DNA of 64,000 bases from Bacillus benzoevorans (lineage in GTDB: Bacteria; Bacillota; Bacilli; Bacillales; Cytobacillaceae), in the NCBI RefSeq assembly GCF_014207535.1, contig NZ_JACHGK010000003.1:124001-188000 (forward strand), given 5' to 3'. Made by a program: the position numbers and the translations under genes. Each line of letters opens with the position of its first letter. Position 1 is the first letter of the stretch. The notes beneath the pieces were generated by a model. It worked only from the letters and a program-made list of their open reading frames with translations. It ran no database searches and was not told the origin of the DNA. Positions 17,210 to 25,710 of the stretch are shown one piece after another.

Positions 17210-18280
17210 TTAAAACGCTGCTAATTCTTGCAGAATCTCTTCTTCTGTCATCTCATGGAGAATAGGCGTGCCGATCTGTTCTAACAGCACCATTCTAATT
17301 TGCTGTCCAACTGATTTTTTGTCGCCCTTCATCCACCGCACCAGTTTTTCTGCTGCAAGCCCACCAGGAATCTCCGTCTGATAGCCTAACTCCTTTAGCC
17401 ATTGAACAAGAGGCTCCATGTCAAAGGAAAGTCCTGCATACTTGATGCTTAGTTTTAAGGCAAATAGCATACCGATGGTAACGCCCTCTCCATGCGTCAT
17501 TCTGCCGTATCCCATTTCCGCTTCAATGGCATGACCAAGTGTATGACCGAAATTTAGATAGGCCCTGACGCCCGTTTCTTTCTCATCCTGGGAAACGATT
17601 GCGCTTTTAATTTCAATTCCTCTCGCTAAAAAGTGAATCAAAGCGGCTTCATTCAGCTGTTCTAAAGACTTGATGTTTTCCAGCAGCCATTGATAAAAGG
17701 CTTCATCCTGAATCAGTCCGTGTTTAATCACTTCGGCAAAACCGGATCGTCTTTCACTAAGGCTTAGACTAGTTAAAAACTGCATATCGTATACAACTGC
17801 TTCCGGCTGATAAAATGCACCTACCATATTCTTTCCGGCGGGATGATTAATCGCTACTTTTCCTCCGACAGCACTGTCATGGGCGAGTATCGTAGTCGGA
17901 ATTTGCATAAAGGGAATGCCGCGCATAAAGGTAGCAGCGACAAAGCCTGAAAGATCACCGACGGCACCGCCGCCCAATGCGAGAATCAGCGAATGACGAT
18001 CAAGTTTATTCTCCAAAGCTGCTGTTAAGCACTCATAGTACACAGCAAAAGTTTTTGCCTTTTCCCCGCTTGGAACGATAAACTGCTCCAGAGTAAAGCC
18101 GGATAGAGTGTCTTTCAGCATTTTTAAATAAAGAGGACCGACCATTTCATCTGTAATGATGAAAATTTTGGTTAACTTTGGCAATTTATTCCTAATGATT
18201 TCCGGCAGGCGGCTTATAACCCCTGTGCCAACGTATACGGGATACGTTTTTAAAGGAGTTTGCACCGTTAACTCAACCAT
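17210..18280 (-). CDS. aroB: 3-dehydroquinate synthase
   Basis: NAD and metal-dependent cyclisation of DAHP to 3-dehydroquinate. Characteristic segments: DEMVGPLY, GGGAVGDLSGFVAATFMRGI near residue 103, TTILAHDSAVGGKVAINHP near 130, and zinc ligands in the region of GFAEVIKHG, FGHTLGHAIE and HGEGVTIGM. Length 356. Its ATG overlaps the aroC stop codon by one base, indicating coupling. Followed by the 190-bp repeat and then aroH. Confidence 0.96.
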   Translation of the reverse strand: MVELTVQTPLKTYPVYVGTGVISRLPEIIRNKLPKLTKIFIITDEMVGPLYLKMLKDTLSGFTLEQFIVPSGEKAKTFAVYYECLTAALENKLDRHSLILALGGGAVGDLSGFVAATFMRGIPFMQIPTTILAHDSAVGGKVAINHPAGKNMVGAFYQPEAVVYDMQFLTSLSLSERRSGFAEVIKHGLIQDEAFYQWLLENIKSLEQLNEAALIHFLARGIEIKSAIVSQDEKETGVRAYLNFGHTLGHAIEAEMGYGRMTHGEGVTIGMLFALKLSIKYAGLSFDMEPLVQWLKELGYQTEIPGGLAAEKLVRWMKGDKKSVGQQIRMVLLEQIGTPILHEMTEEEILQELAAF

Positions 18281-19449
18281 TAAAATCCCCTCACATATTG
18301 ACGTTGCTCTTCGATGGAGGCTTTTAACGTATCAAAGCGATCTGCATAAAATTGATCTACAATGGCTGCGGCTAATTCCCATGCCACAGCGCTTTCTGCT
18401 ACGACGGCTGCAGCTGGTACGGCACAACTGTCAGAGCGCTCAATGCTTGCTGAAAACGGCTCTTTTGTTTCAATATCAACGCTTTGCAGCGGCTTATACA
18501 ACGTCGGAATCGGCTTCATTACGCCTCTGATAATTAATGGCATTCCTGTTGTCATACCGCCTTCAAGACCGCCTAAGCGATTCGTTTTTCTGTAATAACC
18601 TTGTTCGGCATCCCAGGCAATTTCGTCATGCACTTGGCTGCCAGGGATATGGGCTGCTTCAAAGCCAATACCGATTTCAACCCCTTTAAAAGCGTTAATG
18701 CTGACAATCGCCGCGGCAAGCTTCGCATCAAGCTTGCGATCATAATGAACATAGCTGCCAACCCCTGCTGGCATGCCTTCGACCACTACTTCGACAATCC
18801 CTCCGATGGAATCGCCATTTTCCTTCGCCGTATCGATCGCCTGCATCATTTCTTTTTCCGCTTCCGGATCAAGACAGCGCACCGGTGAAGCTTCTGTGAT
18901 TTCCTGCAGCTTTTGAATAGATTCATATCCGATTGGTTTGGCTTGAACACCGCCTATTTCTATTACATGCGATGCCACTTCAATTCCTAATAATTTCAAT
19001 AATTTTTTTGCTACTGCTCCTGCCGCAACACGAACTGTTGTTTCCCTTGCGGAAGAACGCTCTAGGACGTTTCGCATATCACGATGTCCGTATTTCAAAG
19101 CACCGTTTAAATCAGCATGACCCGGGCGGGGACGTGAAATTTGTCTTTGTACTTCTTCTTCATTTCCTTCATAAGGATCAGCACCCATAATTTTTGTCCA
19201 ATGCTTCCAATCGTTATTTTCAACGACAAGAGCAACCGGAGAGCCAAGGGTTAATCCATGTCTTACCCCGCTCGTGATAGCTGCTGTATCTGTTTCAATC
19301 TGCATTCTACGGCCACGGCCGTGTCCTTTTTGTCTTCTTGCCAATTGTTCATTAATGTCTTCTTTTAATAGGGGCATTCCCGCAGGCAATCCCTCAATAA
19401 TTGTTGTTAATTGGGGTCCGTGTGATTCCCCTGCTGTTAAATATCTCAT
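18280..19449 (-). CDS. aroC: Chorismate synthase
   Basis: FMN-dependent chorismate synthase (aroF in B. subtilis), producing the branch point of aromatic synthesis. Family signatures GESHGPQLTTIIEGLPAG near residue 7, RPGHADLNGALKYGHRDMRNVLERSSARETT near 110 (signature 2, abbreviated) and RSDSCAVPAAAVVAESA near the C-terminus are all present. Length 389. GGGAG precedes the ATG. First gene of the aro supraoperon aroC-aroB-aroH-hisC-tyrA-aroA. Confidence 0.96.
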   Translation of the reverse strand: MRYLTAGESHGPQLTTIIEGLPAGMPLLKEDINEQLARRQKGHGRGRRMQIETDTAAITSGVRHGLTLGSPVALVVENNDWKHWTKIMGADPYEGNEEEVQRQISRPRPGHADLNGALKYGHRDMRNVLERSSARETTVRVAAGAVAKKLLKLLGIEVASHVIEIGGVQAKPIGYESIQKLQEITEASPVRCLDPEAEKEMMQAIDTAKENGDSIGGIVEVVVEGMPAGVGSYVHYDRKLDAKLAAAIVSINAFKGVEIGIGFEAAHIPGSQVHDEIAWDAEQGYYRKTNRLGGLEGGMTTGMPLIIRGVMKPIPTLYKPLQSVDIETKEPFSASIERSDSCAVPAAAVVAESAVAWELAAAIVDQFYADRFDTLKASIEEQRQYVRGF

Positions 19450-19592
19450 CTTTTCTTTCTCCCTTCAAAGCGTTAAAGGATTATGTATCAATATAACATA
19501 CGATTAAAAAATAGAATAGTAACTTTTTAAAAATTACTTTAATAAAATTTTATTACACGATACGTATCCATTTAAAATTTAGCTTATCCTTA

Positions 19593-20381
19593 CTATTTTT
19601 TCTCATTAGTTTTCTTATAAAAAAAAGTATCAATTGGTTTTAAACCGTAAGTTCCCGGATTAAAAATCTGCTCTGTACTGCCGACAAAAAAGATCCCTTC
19701 CACATTCATTGCCTTGGAAAATTTATCATATAGAATGACTTTTGCTTCTTCAGTAAAATAAATGAGCACATTTCGGCAAACGATTAAGTCAAATGGACCG
19801 TCAAACGGATCCGACAGTAAATTATGTTTGCGAAAGGTTACCGCGCGGATGATTTCTGAGGAAATTTTGTACATATTCCCATCCAGTGTAAAAAATTCCC
19901 TTTTCAACTCAGGCGGCACTTCATTTAGAGCGCGTTCCGGATAAATCCCCCATTTCGCCCGTGACAGGACATTTTCATCAATATCCGTGGCCAGTATATC
20001 TATCTGTGACAGGGGCATAAATTTGGACAAGATCATGGCAATGGTATAGGGTTCTTCACCTGTGGAGCAGGCTGCGCTCCAGATTTTCGGTCTTTTTGTC
20101 CGCTGCAGCAGCTCTGGTACTATTTTGTTTTCCAGTACATCCCAGCGGTTCCTATTGCGGTAAAATTCAGAAACATTAATCGTCATTCGATCCAGAAATT
20201 CATTCAACAGCTCGTTATTCTGAACCAGCGCTTTATAATATTCCCGGAAGGAGGTAAAACCTCTTTTCTCATAGAGAGAAGTCATTCTCCTTTTCATCTG
20301 TGCTTCTTTATAAAGGAATAGATCAATCCCCGTTATTTTCTTTATTCCGCTGATAAAATTTGCGTAATCATCTGAACACAT
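19593..20381 (-). CDS. cheR: Chemotaxis protein methyltransferase CheR
   Basis: SAM-dependent methyltransferase that methylates glutamates of chemoreceptors. The N-terminal helical domain (about 1-75) is followed by the SAM-binding domain with SAACSTGEEPYTIAM near residue 102, LATDIDENVL near 128 and CRNVLIYF near 211. Length 262 is usual. AGAGGAG precedes the ATG. It stands alone between ndk and aroC as in B. subtilis; its presence implies a motile, chemotactic cell. Confidence 0.95.
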   Translation of the reverse strand: MCSDDYANFISGIKKITGIDLFLYKEAQMKRRMTSLYEKRGFTSFREYYKALVQNNELLNEFLDRMTINVSEFYRNRNRWDVLENKIVPELLQRTKRPKIWSAACSTGEEPYTIAMILSKFMPLSQIDILATDIDENVLSRAKWGIYPERALNEVPPELKREFFTLDGNMYKISSEIIRAVTFRKHNLLSDPFDGPFDLIVCRNVLIYFTEEAKVILYDKFSKAMNVEGIFFVGSTEQIFNPGTYGLKPIDTFFYKKTNEKK

Positions 20382-20477
20382 GCTGATACTCCTCTAGTAA
20401 GATAACTATAGTATAGCGAAAAATAAAGAAATTGGTGATAAATTTGCGAAAAATAGCGAAAAATATAGTAGAGCCTA

Positions 20478-20504
20478 TAAAAAAACACTTGCGAATGCAA
20501 GTGT
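20478..20504 (-). terminator. ndk terminator
   Basis: Stem ACACTTGC/GCAAGTGT with a four-base loop, followed by seven T residues on the minus strand, 20 bases after the ndk stop. Confidence 0.85.
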
Positions 20505-20523
20505 CCCTTTAGCTGACTTTAAA

Positions 20524-20970
20524 TTAATATATCCATTGATTGATTAATTTGTCATATGCAACTAGTTGGTCTTCATTGAAGAATAAGCCGATTTCACGAA
20601 CAGCACTTTCTGGAGAATCAGAACCGTGAATGACATTTTTGCCGACTGTTATGCCAAAATCACCGCGGATTGTACCAGGTGCAGCATCTTTTGGATTCGT
20701 TGAACCCATCATTTGACGTGCAGTGGCAATCACGTTTTCTCCTTCCCATACCATCGCAAAAACAGGACCAGAAGTGATAAAATCCACTAATTCCCCAAAG
20801 AACGGACGCTCTTTGTGTTCACCATAATGTTCACCGGCTAATTCTGGTGAAATGCTCATTAATTTAGCGCCAACAAGACGAAATCCCCTCTTTTCGAAGC
20901 GGGAAACGATTTCACCAATTAAATTGCGTTGCACACCATCTGGTTTTACCATTAAAAATGTTTTTTCCAT
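20524..20970 (-). CDS. ndk: Nucleoside diphosphate kinase
   Basis: Transfers the gamma-phosphate between nucleoside di- and triphosphates through a phosphohistidine. The active His is residue 115 in NVIHGSDS, with the P-loop-like QRNLIGEI near residue 14. The 148-residue length is normal. GGGG lies before the ATG. Flanked by its own terminator and a candidate promoter, so it may be monocistronic. Confidence 0.97.
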   Translation of the reverse strand: MEKTFLMVKPDGVQRNLIGEIVSRFEKRGFRLVGAKLMSISPELAGEHYGEHKERPFFGELVDFITSGPVFAMVWEGENVIATARQMMGSTNPKDAAPGTIRGDFGITVGKNVIHGSDSPESAVREIGLFFNEDQLVAYDKLINQWIY

Positions 20971-20991
20971 GAATTCAACCCCTATAACTGA

Positions 20992-21020
20992 ATGTTATGT
21001 ATAAACAGACTCTTTGCCAA
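20992..21020 (-). promoter_or_regulatory. Candidate sigma-A promoter of ndk
   Basis: Minus-strand -35 TTGGCA (21015-21020), 17-base spacer and -10 TAACAT (20992-20997). The -35 box lies in a small palindrome. Visual match only. Confidence 0.35.
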
Positions 21021-21101
21021 AGAGTTGCAACCTTCTTGCCAATCTTCTACAAATAATAGTCCATGGAAATAGTACCATTTTTTCAAAATTTTCGCAACAA
21101 C

Positions 21102-22064
21102 TCAAAATTTTCGATTTCCAATATATGCCGCAATATTTTTTAGAGACGTATTGGCTTTATTCTTTGGCAATTCTTCTAAAATGTTCAAGGCTTTAGTTAA
21201 ATAATTACCGCTTACCTTCCGGGCCTGTTCAATTGCTGGTGATTGTTTGATTTTTATGATTAGACTATCGATTTCTTCCCTTGGCATATTTTCATGAACT
21301 TTGAGAATATCACGGCGAATCGATTCGTCCTCCATAGCAAATAAAACAGGAAGTGTAATATTCCCCTGAAGCAAATCGCCCCCTGCCGGCTTGCCTAATT
21401 CCTTTTCTGTACCAGTAAAATCAAGAATATCGTCAATGATTTGGTACGACATGCCCACATAATAACCAAAATGTGCCAGCTTTTGCTGGACATCTTTTTC
21501 TACATCTGCGGCAATCGCCCCGAGCTGGCAGCTGGCAGCAATAAGCAGGGCTGTTTTTCTTTTGATTCTGCGCAAATAATCTTTAATATTTTGCTCAAAG
21601 CGGTACTTATCTTCCATCTGCTTGATTTCTCCAACACATAACTCAACCATTGTATTGGACAATATACGGTGTGCTTCTGGTTTATTAATTTGTGTCATCA
21701 ATTCAAGGGAGCGGGCAAAAATATAATCTCCTGTGTACATGGCGACACGATTATCCCATTTTTCTTTTACTGTCGGCTTCCCTCTCCGAATGTCAGCATC
21801 GTCAATGACATCATCGTGAATTAAAGAAGCAGCGTGTATTAATTCGAGAGATACTGCAACCTTTTTAATGGTATGGATATCGTAAGTTCCGAATTTAGCT
21901 GCGAGCAAAACAAAAATTGGACGAATCCGTTTTCCTCCAGCCTGCAGCAGATGAAGAGAAGCCTGTCTTAACAGTGCTGAATCTGCCTGGACAGCCTCTT
22001 CCAATGTTTTTTCGATGATATCTAAATCAGACTTTAAAAATGAATACATCATTTTAAATTTCAT
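21102..22064 (-). CDS. hepT: Heptaprenyl diphosphate synthase component II
   Basis: Catalytic trans-prenyltransferase subunit making the C35 side chain of menaquinone-7, as a heterodimer with HepS. Two aspartate-rich motifs are visible: DDVIDD near residues 84-89 and DDILD near 211. I chose the ATG at 22064 (320 residues, MKFKMMYSF), because AGGTGG lies six bases upstream; the frame runs 12 codons further. Downstream of menG; the trio hepS-menG-hepT is conserved in Bacillus. Confidence 0.95.
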   Translation of the reverse strand: MKFKMMYSFLKSDLDIIEKTLEEAVQADSALLRQASLHLLQAGGKRIRPIFVLLAAKFGTYDIHTIKKVAVSLELIHAASLIHDDVIDDADIRRGKPTVKEKWDNRVAMYTGDYIFARSLELMTQINKPEAHRILSNTMVELCVGEIKQMEDKYRFEQNIKDYLRRIKRKTALLIAASCQLGAIAADVEKDVQQKLAHFGYYVGMSYQIIDDILDFTGTEKELGKPAGGDLLQGNITLPVLFAMEDESIRRDILKVHENMPREEIDSLIIKIKQSPAIEQARKVSGNYLTKALNILEELPKNKANTSLKNIAAYIGNRKF

Positions 22065-22146
22065 TACCGTATCCACCTTGCTAAAACCCCTGCCTGCCAA
22101 ACTTAACTTTCCTATATGATCAACAAACAGAAACCTCTATATATTT

Positions 22147-22842
22147 TTATTTAATACCGATATGAACGGCGGCAACCCCGCCGGTATATGGCTTATACGT
22201 GACATTTTCTAATCCTGCTTTCTGAAACATAGCGGAAAGCTCCTTCATGCCAGGAAAATCACGTGCTGATTCCTGAAGCCAAGAATATTCCTCATAGCTT
22301 TTTGCGAAAAGTCTCCCAAAAAACGGCATAATAAAGCGAAAGTAAAAATAGTAGACTTGCCTGTAACCGAATAACGTAGGCTGTGATGTTTCGAGACAAA
22401 CGACCTTTCCCCCTGGTTTCACCACCCGTGTCATTTCCCTTAATACTTGCATGTAATCAGGGACATTTCGGAGTCCGAAACCAATCGTGACATAATCAAA
22501 GGTATTGTCAGGAAATGGCAGTTCCATCGCATTTCCATGAATCAATTTAACCTGCTTATAGTTCTTTACCTTTTCCTCGCCTATTTTCAGCATATTTTTA
22601 CTGAAATCCAAACCAACAACTTCTCCATCTTTCCCAACAGCGTCAGCCAGCGCAATGGTCCAGTCTGCTGTACCGCAGCAAACATCCAGTGCCTTGGATC
22701 CTTTTTCTACATTCATTCGTTTCATCGTATCTTTGCGCCATCTTACATGCTGCTGAAAGCTTATGACAGAATTCATTTTATCGTAAGATCCGTAAATTTT
22801 CTCAAAAACATGATGGACTCGTTCTTCTTTTGATTGCTGCAT
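22147..22842 (-). CDS. menG: Demethylmenaquinone methyltransferase MenG/UbiE
   Basis: SAM-dependent C-methyltransferase performing the last step of menaquinone synthesis. UbiE signatures: YDKMNSVISFQQHVRWR near residue 15, SAM-site DVCCGTADWTIAL near 51, GLDFSKNML near 77, and the C-terminal signature around FGLRNVPDY near 122. 231 residues. Starts directly after hepS with an AGAAGGG site inside the hepS end. Confidence 0.96.
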   Translation of the reverse strand: MQQSKEERVHHVFEKIYGSYDKMNSVISFQQHVRWRKDTMKRMNVEKGSKALDVCCGTADWTIALADAVGKDGEVVGLDFSKNMLKIGEEKVKNYKQVKLIHGNAMELPFPDNTFDYVTIGFGLRNVPDYMQVLREMTRVVKPGGKVVCLETSQPTLFGYRQVYYFYFRFIMPFFGRLFAKSYEEYSWLQESARDFPGMKELSAMFQKAGLENVTYKPYTGGVAAVHIGIK

Positions 22843-22843
22843 G

Positions 22844-23659
22844 TTAATACCCTTCTTCCGCCAAGGTTTTTGCCCCCGAATGTTGAACAGAAAGGACTTT
22901 TTGCATTCGTTGTTTTAAACAAGTATTGATCTGCGGAAATTTATGAATTTCTTTTTCAATTATACTTTCAGCATATTCAATATAGCGCTCACAAACCGAC
23001 AGCAAATGATTTTTTTGTTCAGTAGATTTTTCCTGTGTCTTTTTCGCAAAAATGATTTTTTCCAATGCATCAAAGACAAAAGAACGGCCTTTTTCTTTAA
23101 ACTGTTTCATTTCAGAATGCAGCCGTTTAACAAGTAAGAGATTGGAAATTAACTCCTTCCAATAAGTTGCTCCACCGTATTCCAACAGTGCTCCAAACAA
23201 TGAAAATTCAATCACTTTCATACTGTTCATTAAGCCCTCTATACTATTCGGGTCTTTATGATAGACGAATACTTTATGCTCATTGATATTCTTCACACTT
23301 TCAGACAATTGTCTGATCATACGGATATCACCGATTCCCGCTAAATATTTATAATATAATCCACTGTAATAATCGCCAGCGAGTACAGTCAACTGTCTTA
23401 CCTTCATACTGGACTCATCTGTCAGCTTAACAGACACCAAATCATGGGTATCAAGAGCGACCTGCATGAGCATGATGGCAATGATAAAGGTGTCTTTTTC
23501 ACGGGGGGACAGTTCGATTTTGTCTAAGATCGAAACGAGGATAAGAATCTTGTCTTCATCAATAACTGGGGAAACAATATATTGCCGTAGATAAGGATGA
23601 AGCACTTGCTTCTCGATCCTTTCCCTCATTTCTGCTAGTTTTTTTTCATATTCACACAA
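22844..23659 (-). CDS. hepS: Heptaprenyl diphosphate synthase component I
   Basis: Small regulatory subunit that, with HepT, determines the C35 product length. It is less conserved than HepT. The recognisable core is the LTVLAGDYYSGLYYKYLA stretch near residue 92 and the helical C-terminus. 271 residues from a TTG preceded by GGGTGAT; about 20 residues longer than the B. subtilis protein. It heads the hepS-menG-hepT cluster after mtrB. No terminator separates it from mtrB that I can see. Confidence 0.88.
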   Translation of the reverse strand: MCEYEKKLAEMRERIEKQVLHPYLRQYIVSPVIDEDKILILVSILDKIELSPREKDTFIIAIMLMQVALDTHDLVSVKLTDESSMKVRQLTVLAGDYYSGLYYKYLAGIGDIRMIRQLSESVKNINEHKVFVYHKDPNSIEGLMNSMKVIEFSLFGALLEYGGATYWKELISNLLLVKRLHSEMKQFKEKGRSFVFDALEKIIFAKKTQEKSTEQKNHLLSVCERYIEYAESIIEKEIHKFPQINTCLKQRMQKVLSVQHSGAKTLAEEGY

Positions 23660-23842
23660 TCATATCACCCTTGTATCCCCAAAATTTCTTTGCGCTTTGA
23701 TTCTTTCTTCCATCCGGAATCCTATTATCTTTATTATGAATCATTGAGATGTTTTTATGTTTTAACTTTAATCAGTACACAATAAACAGACACAATTATA
23801 TCATAAAAAAGTCATTATGACATTGCTTCAAGACATTTCCGG

Positions 23843-24082
23843 CTATTTTTTTCCTTCGCTTTCTACATCGCCATAATGCGTTTTAATCAAGGCATTGCCC
23901 CGGATTTTAATGGCCGAAGTGTGTTCGGTAAACTGGGCAATCATCACCTCACCCTTATCTAGTTTCTCTGAATGGTGGAACCGGGTATCTGAACCCCTTG
24001 TAAGACCGATAACATGTACCCCGTCTTCCTTCGCCTTAATCACAACATAATCATTTGTAACCGCTTTATTATTTTCCTCCAA
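23843..24082 (-). CDS. mtrB: TRAP, trp RNA-binding attenuation protein
   Basis: Tryptophan-activated 11-mer that binds G/UAG repeats in trp leader RNAs. The core NDYVVIKAKEDGVHVIGLTRGSDTRFHHSEKLDKG and AIKIRGNALIKTHYG (partial quotes of a continuous block) match TRAP, including the Lys, Lys, Arg residues of the RNA-contact KxxR face (Lys in EKLDKG, IKIRG). No ATG exists at the expected place. The best start is TTG at 24082 (79 residues) with AAAGGA ten bases upstream; an ATG at 24145 would add 21 unrelated residues from within a hairpin. Downstream of folE, as in the B. subtilis mtrAB operon. Notably the trp genes are missing from the nearby aro cluster. Confidence 0.9.
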   Translation of the reverse strand: MEENNKAVTNDYVVIKAKEDGVHVIGLTRGSDTRFHHSEKLDKGEVMIAQFTEHTSAIKIRGNALIKTHYGDVESEGKK

Positions 24083-24109
24083 GATGTTCAAATCCTTTCT
24101 GCATTTCTT

Positions 24110-24147
24110 AAATGGAAAGGAAGAAATGAAGTCATTCCTTTCCATTT
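24110..24147. promoter_or_regulatory. Perfect inverted repeat upstream of mtrB
   Basis: AAATGGAAAGGAA (24110-24122) is followed after a 12-base loop by its exact complement (24135-24147). In the folE-mtrB transcript this gives a 13-bp stem ending about 28 bases before the mtrB start. No T-run follows, so it is not a standard terminator. It could be an RNA processing or stability element, or an operator. Confidence 0.55.
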
Positions 24148-24199
24148 ACATATTCCATTTTGATTATAATCTTTAATGAAAAGTTCCTTGATCTGTTTC

Positions 24200-24769
24200 T
24201 CAACTATTTTTTATTAAGGATAATACTTCCGAACGGGCTGACACATCTTTCAAAAAGATCCCCCGCACCGCAGAAGTGACTGTTTTGGAACCCGGTTTTT
24301 TTACTCCGCGCATCGTCATACACATATGCTCTGCTTCAACAATCACCATCACGCCAAATGGTTCAAGTGTCTCCATGATACTGTTTGCAATCGTGGAGGT
24401 AATTCGTTCCTGGAGCTGCGGTCTTCTTGCTACCGCTTCAACCGCTCTGGCCAGCTTGCTTAAGCCTGTCACTTGCCCATTTCTCGGTATATAGGCAATG
24501 TGTGCTTTTCCAAAAAAAGGTACTAAATGATGTTCACACATCGAGTAAAACGAAATATCTTTCACTAACACTAATTCCTCATGATCTTCAGAAAATACAG
24601 TGTTAAAATATTGCCTTGGATCCGTATTCAACCCGCTAAACACTTCTTCATACATTTTCGCTACCCGTTTCGGCGTATCCAAAAGACCTTCACGATTCGG
24701 ATCCTCCCCGATTGCTTCTATAATTAAACGTACCGCCTCTTCAATCTGGGCACGATTCACATTTGACAT
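24200..24769 (-). CDS. folE: GTP cyclohydrolase I (FolE/MtrA)
   Basis: Opens GTP to 7,8-dihydroneopterin triphosphate for folate synthesis. Zinc and active-site residues are visible in SMCEHHLVPFFGKAHIAY (residues 76-93) and CMTMRGV near 150. Length 189. A strong AGGAGGT site precedes the ATG. It lies directly before mtrB, the ancestral mtrAB pair. Some of the 259 bp upstream is shared with the hbs terminator; I see no convincing promoter there. Confidence 0.96.
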   Translation of the reverse strand: MSNVNRAQIEEAVRLIIEAIGEDPNREGLLDTPKRVAKMYEEVFSGLNTDPRQYFNTVFSEDHEELVLVKDISFYSMCEHHLVPFFGKAHIAYIPRNGQVTGLSKLARAVEAVARRPQLQERITSTIANSIMETLEPFGVMVIVEAEHMCMTMRGVKKPGSKTVTSAVRGIFLKDVSARSEVLSLIKNS

Positions 24770-24984
24770 GTATATTACCTCCTAAACTTGCTCCATAAAG
24801 AGCTTACCCTTAAATTCCTTTTGAGACCAGAAAATAATTCTGACATATAACGTTGCAGCAGATACACTGCGACAGTCTCAACTTTCCTATCCATATTAGC
24901 ATATTTTTTTTCAATCGGGCAAAAAGTAAAAATGGAAGAAGAACAGATGCTTACCTCTTTTTTGTCCTGCCGTGTATATTCTCA

Positions 24985-25010
24985 TAAAAAAACCGCGATT
25001 ACTCGCGGTT
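24985..25010 (-). terminator. hbs terminator
   Basis: Stem ACCGCGA/TCGCGGT with a four-base loop followed by seven T residues on the minus strand, about 20 bases after hbs. Confidence 0.85.
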
Positions 25011-25028
25011 TATAAGCACTTTATGTAA

Positions 25029-25301
25029 TTATTTAACTGCATCCTTTAGTGCCTTACCTGGTTTAAATGCAGGGACTTTACTTGCTGCAATTTCAATTTC
25101 ATCACCTGTTTGAGGATTGCGTCCTTTACGCGCAGCACGCTCACGTACCTCAAAGTTCCCAAAACCAATCAATTGTACTTTATCGCCATCTTTTAAAGCG
25201 TTTAAGATGGAATCGAATACGGCATCAACTGCTTTTGTTGCATCCTTTTTAGAAAGTTCACTTGCTTCCGCAACTGCGTTAATAAGTTCTGTTTTGTTCA
25301 T
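25029..25301 (-). CDS. hbs: HU-like nucleoid DNA-binding protein HBsu
   Basis: Abundant histone-like protein that bends and compacts DNA. It is 90 residues, beginning MNKTELINAVAEASELSKK, with the DNA-binding arm FEVRERAARKGRNPQTG near residue 47 and the IBB signature GFGNFEVRERAARKGRNPQT (residues 46-65). The ATG at 25301 has GGAGGTG upstream; an 11-codon upstream extension of the frame was discarded. Monocistronic between terminators. Confidence 0.97.
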   Translation of the reverse strand: MNKTELINAVAEASELSKKDATKAVDAVFDSILNALKDGDKVQLIGFGNFEVRERAARKGRNPQTGDEIEIAASKVPAFKPGKALKDAVK

Positions 25302-25689
25302 GCCTTTCACCTCCTCCCAAAATTCCTTAAACATTCGAAAATTGGATACTTACATACATTTGTAAACAAATTTCTTAAATTCTATACATCGCTGCAGAAA
25401 ATTTTCGTAACAAGCCTTATCTTAAAACAGAGAGTAGGATAATTCAACTGTTTTTTGTCAAAAAGCCTTTATTTTCAAGGGTTTAAGGCATGTATAGCAG
25501 TGATTCTGTTAAAAGATTATCATAATCAAATTTCGTTATCAAGAAAATTTCCCTTTTTTCATTTAATCTTGGAATATTCAGTCTACATTTCCACCCCTGC
25601 CGGGAAAAACCACTGTTATATCCAGTCCTTTCAGAAGATTTCATAATGCCGAATCATTCGATATGATTCTTTGCTTTGCAAAACAAAAA
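25302..25689. other. Long hbs upstream region
   Basis: About 390 bases without a gene separate spoIVA from hbs. I see a consensus -35 TTGACA on the minus strand near 25454-25459 with only a weak TATCCT-like -10, so at least one hbs promoter with a leader of roughly 130 bases is plausible. A palindrome GAATCAT/ATGATTC lies at 25651-25669. No conserved small reading frame was found on either strand. Confidence 0.4.
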
Positions 25690-25710
25690 AACTCTCTTAA
25701 AGAGAGTTCA
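25684..25710 (-). terminator. spoIVA terminator
   Basis: Stem AACTCTCTT/AAGAGAGTT with a tiny loop followed by seven T residues, beginning at the spoIVA stop codon. Confidence 0.85.
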
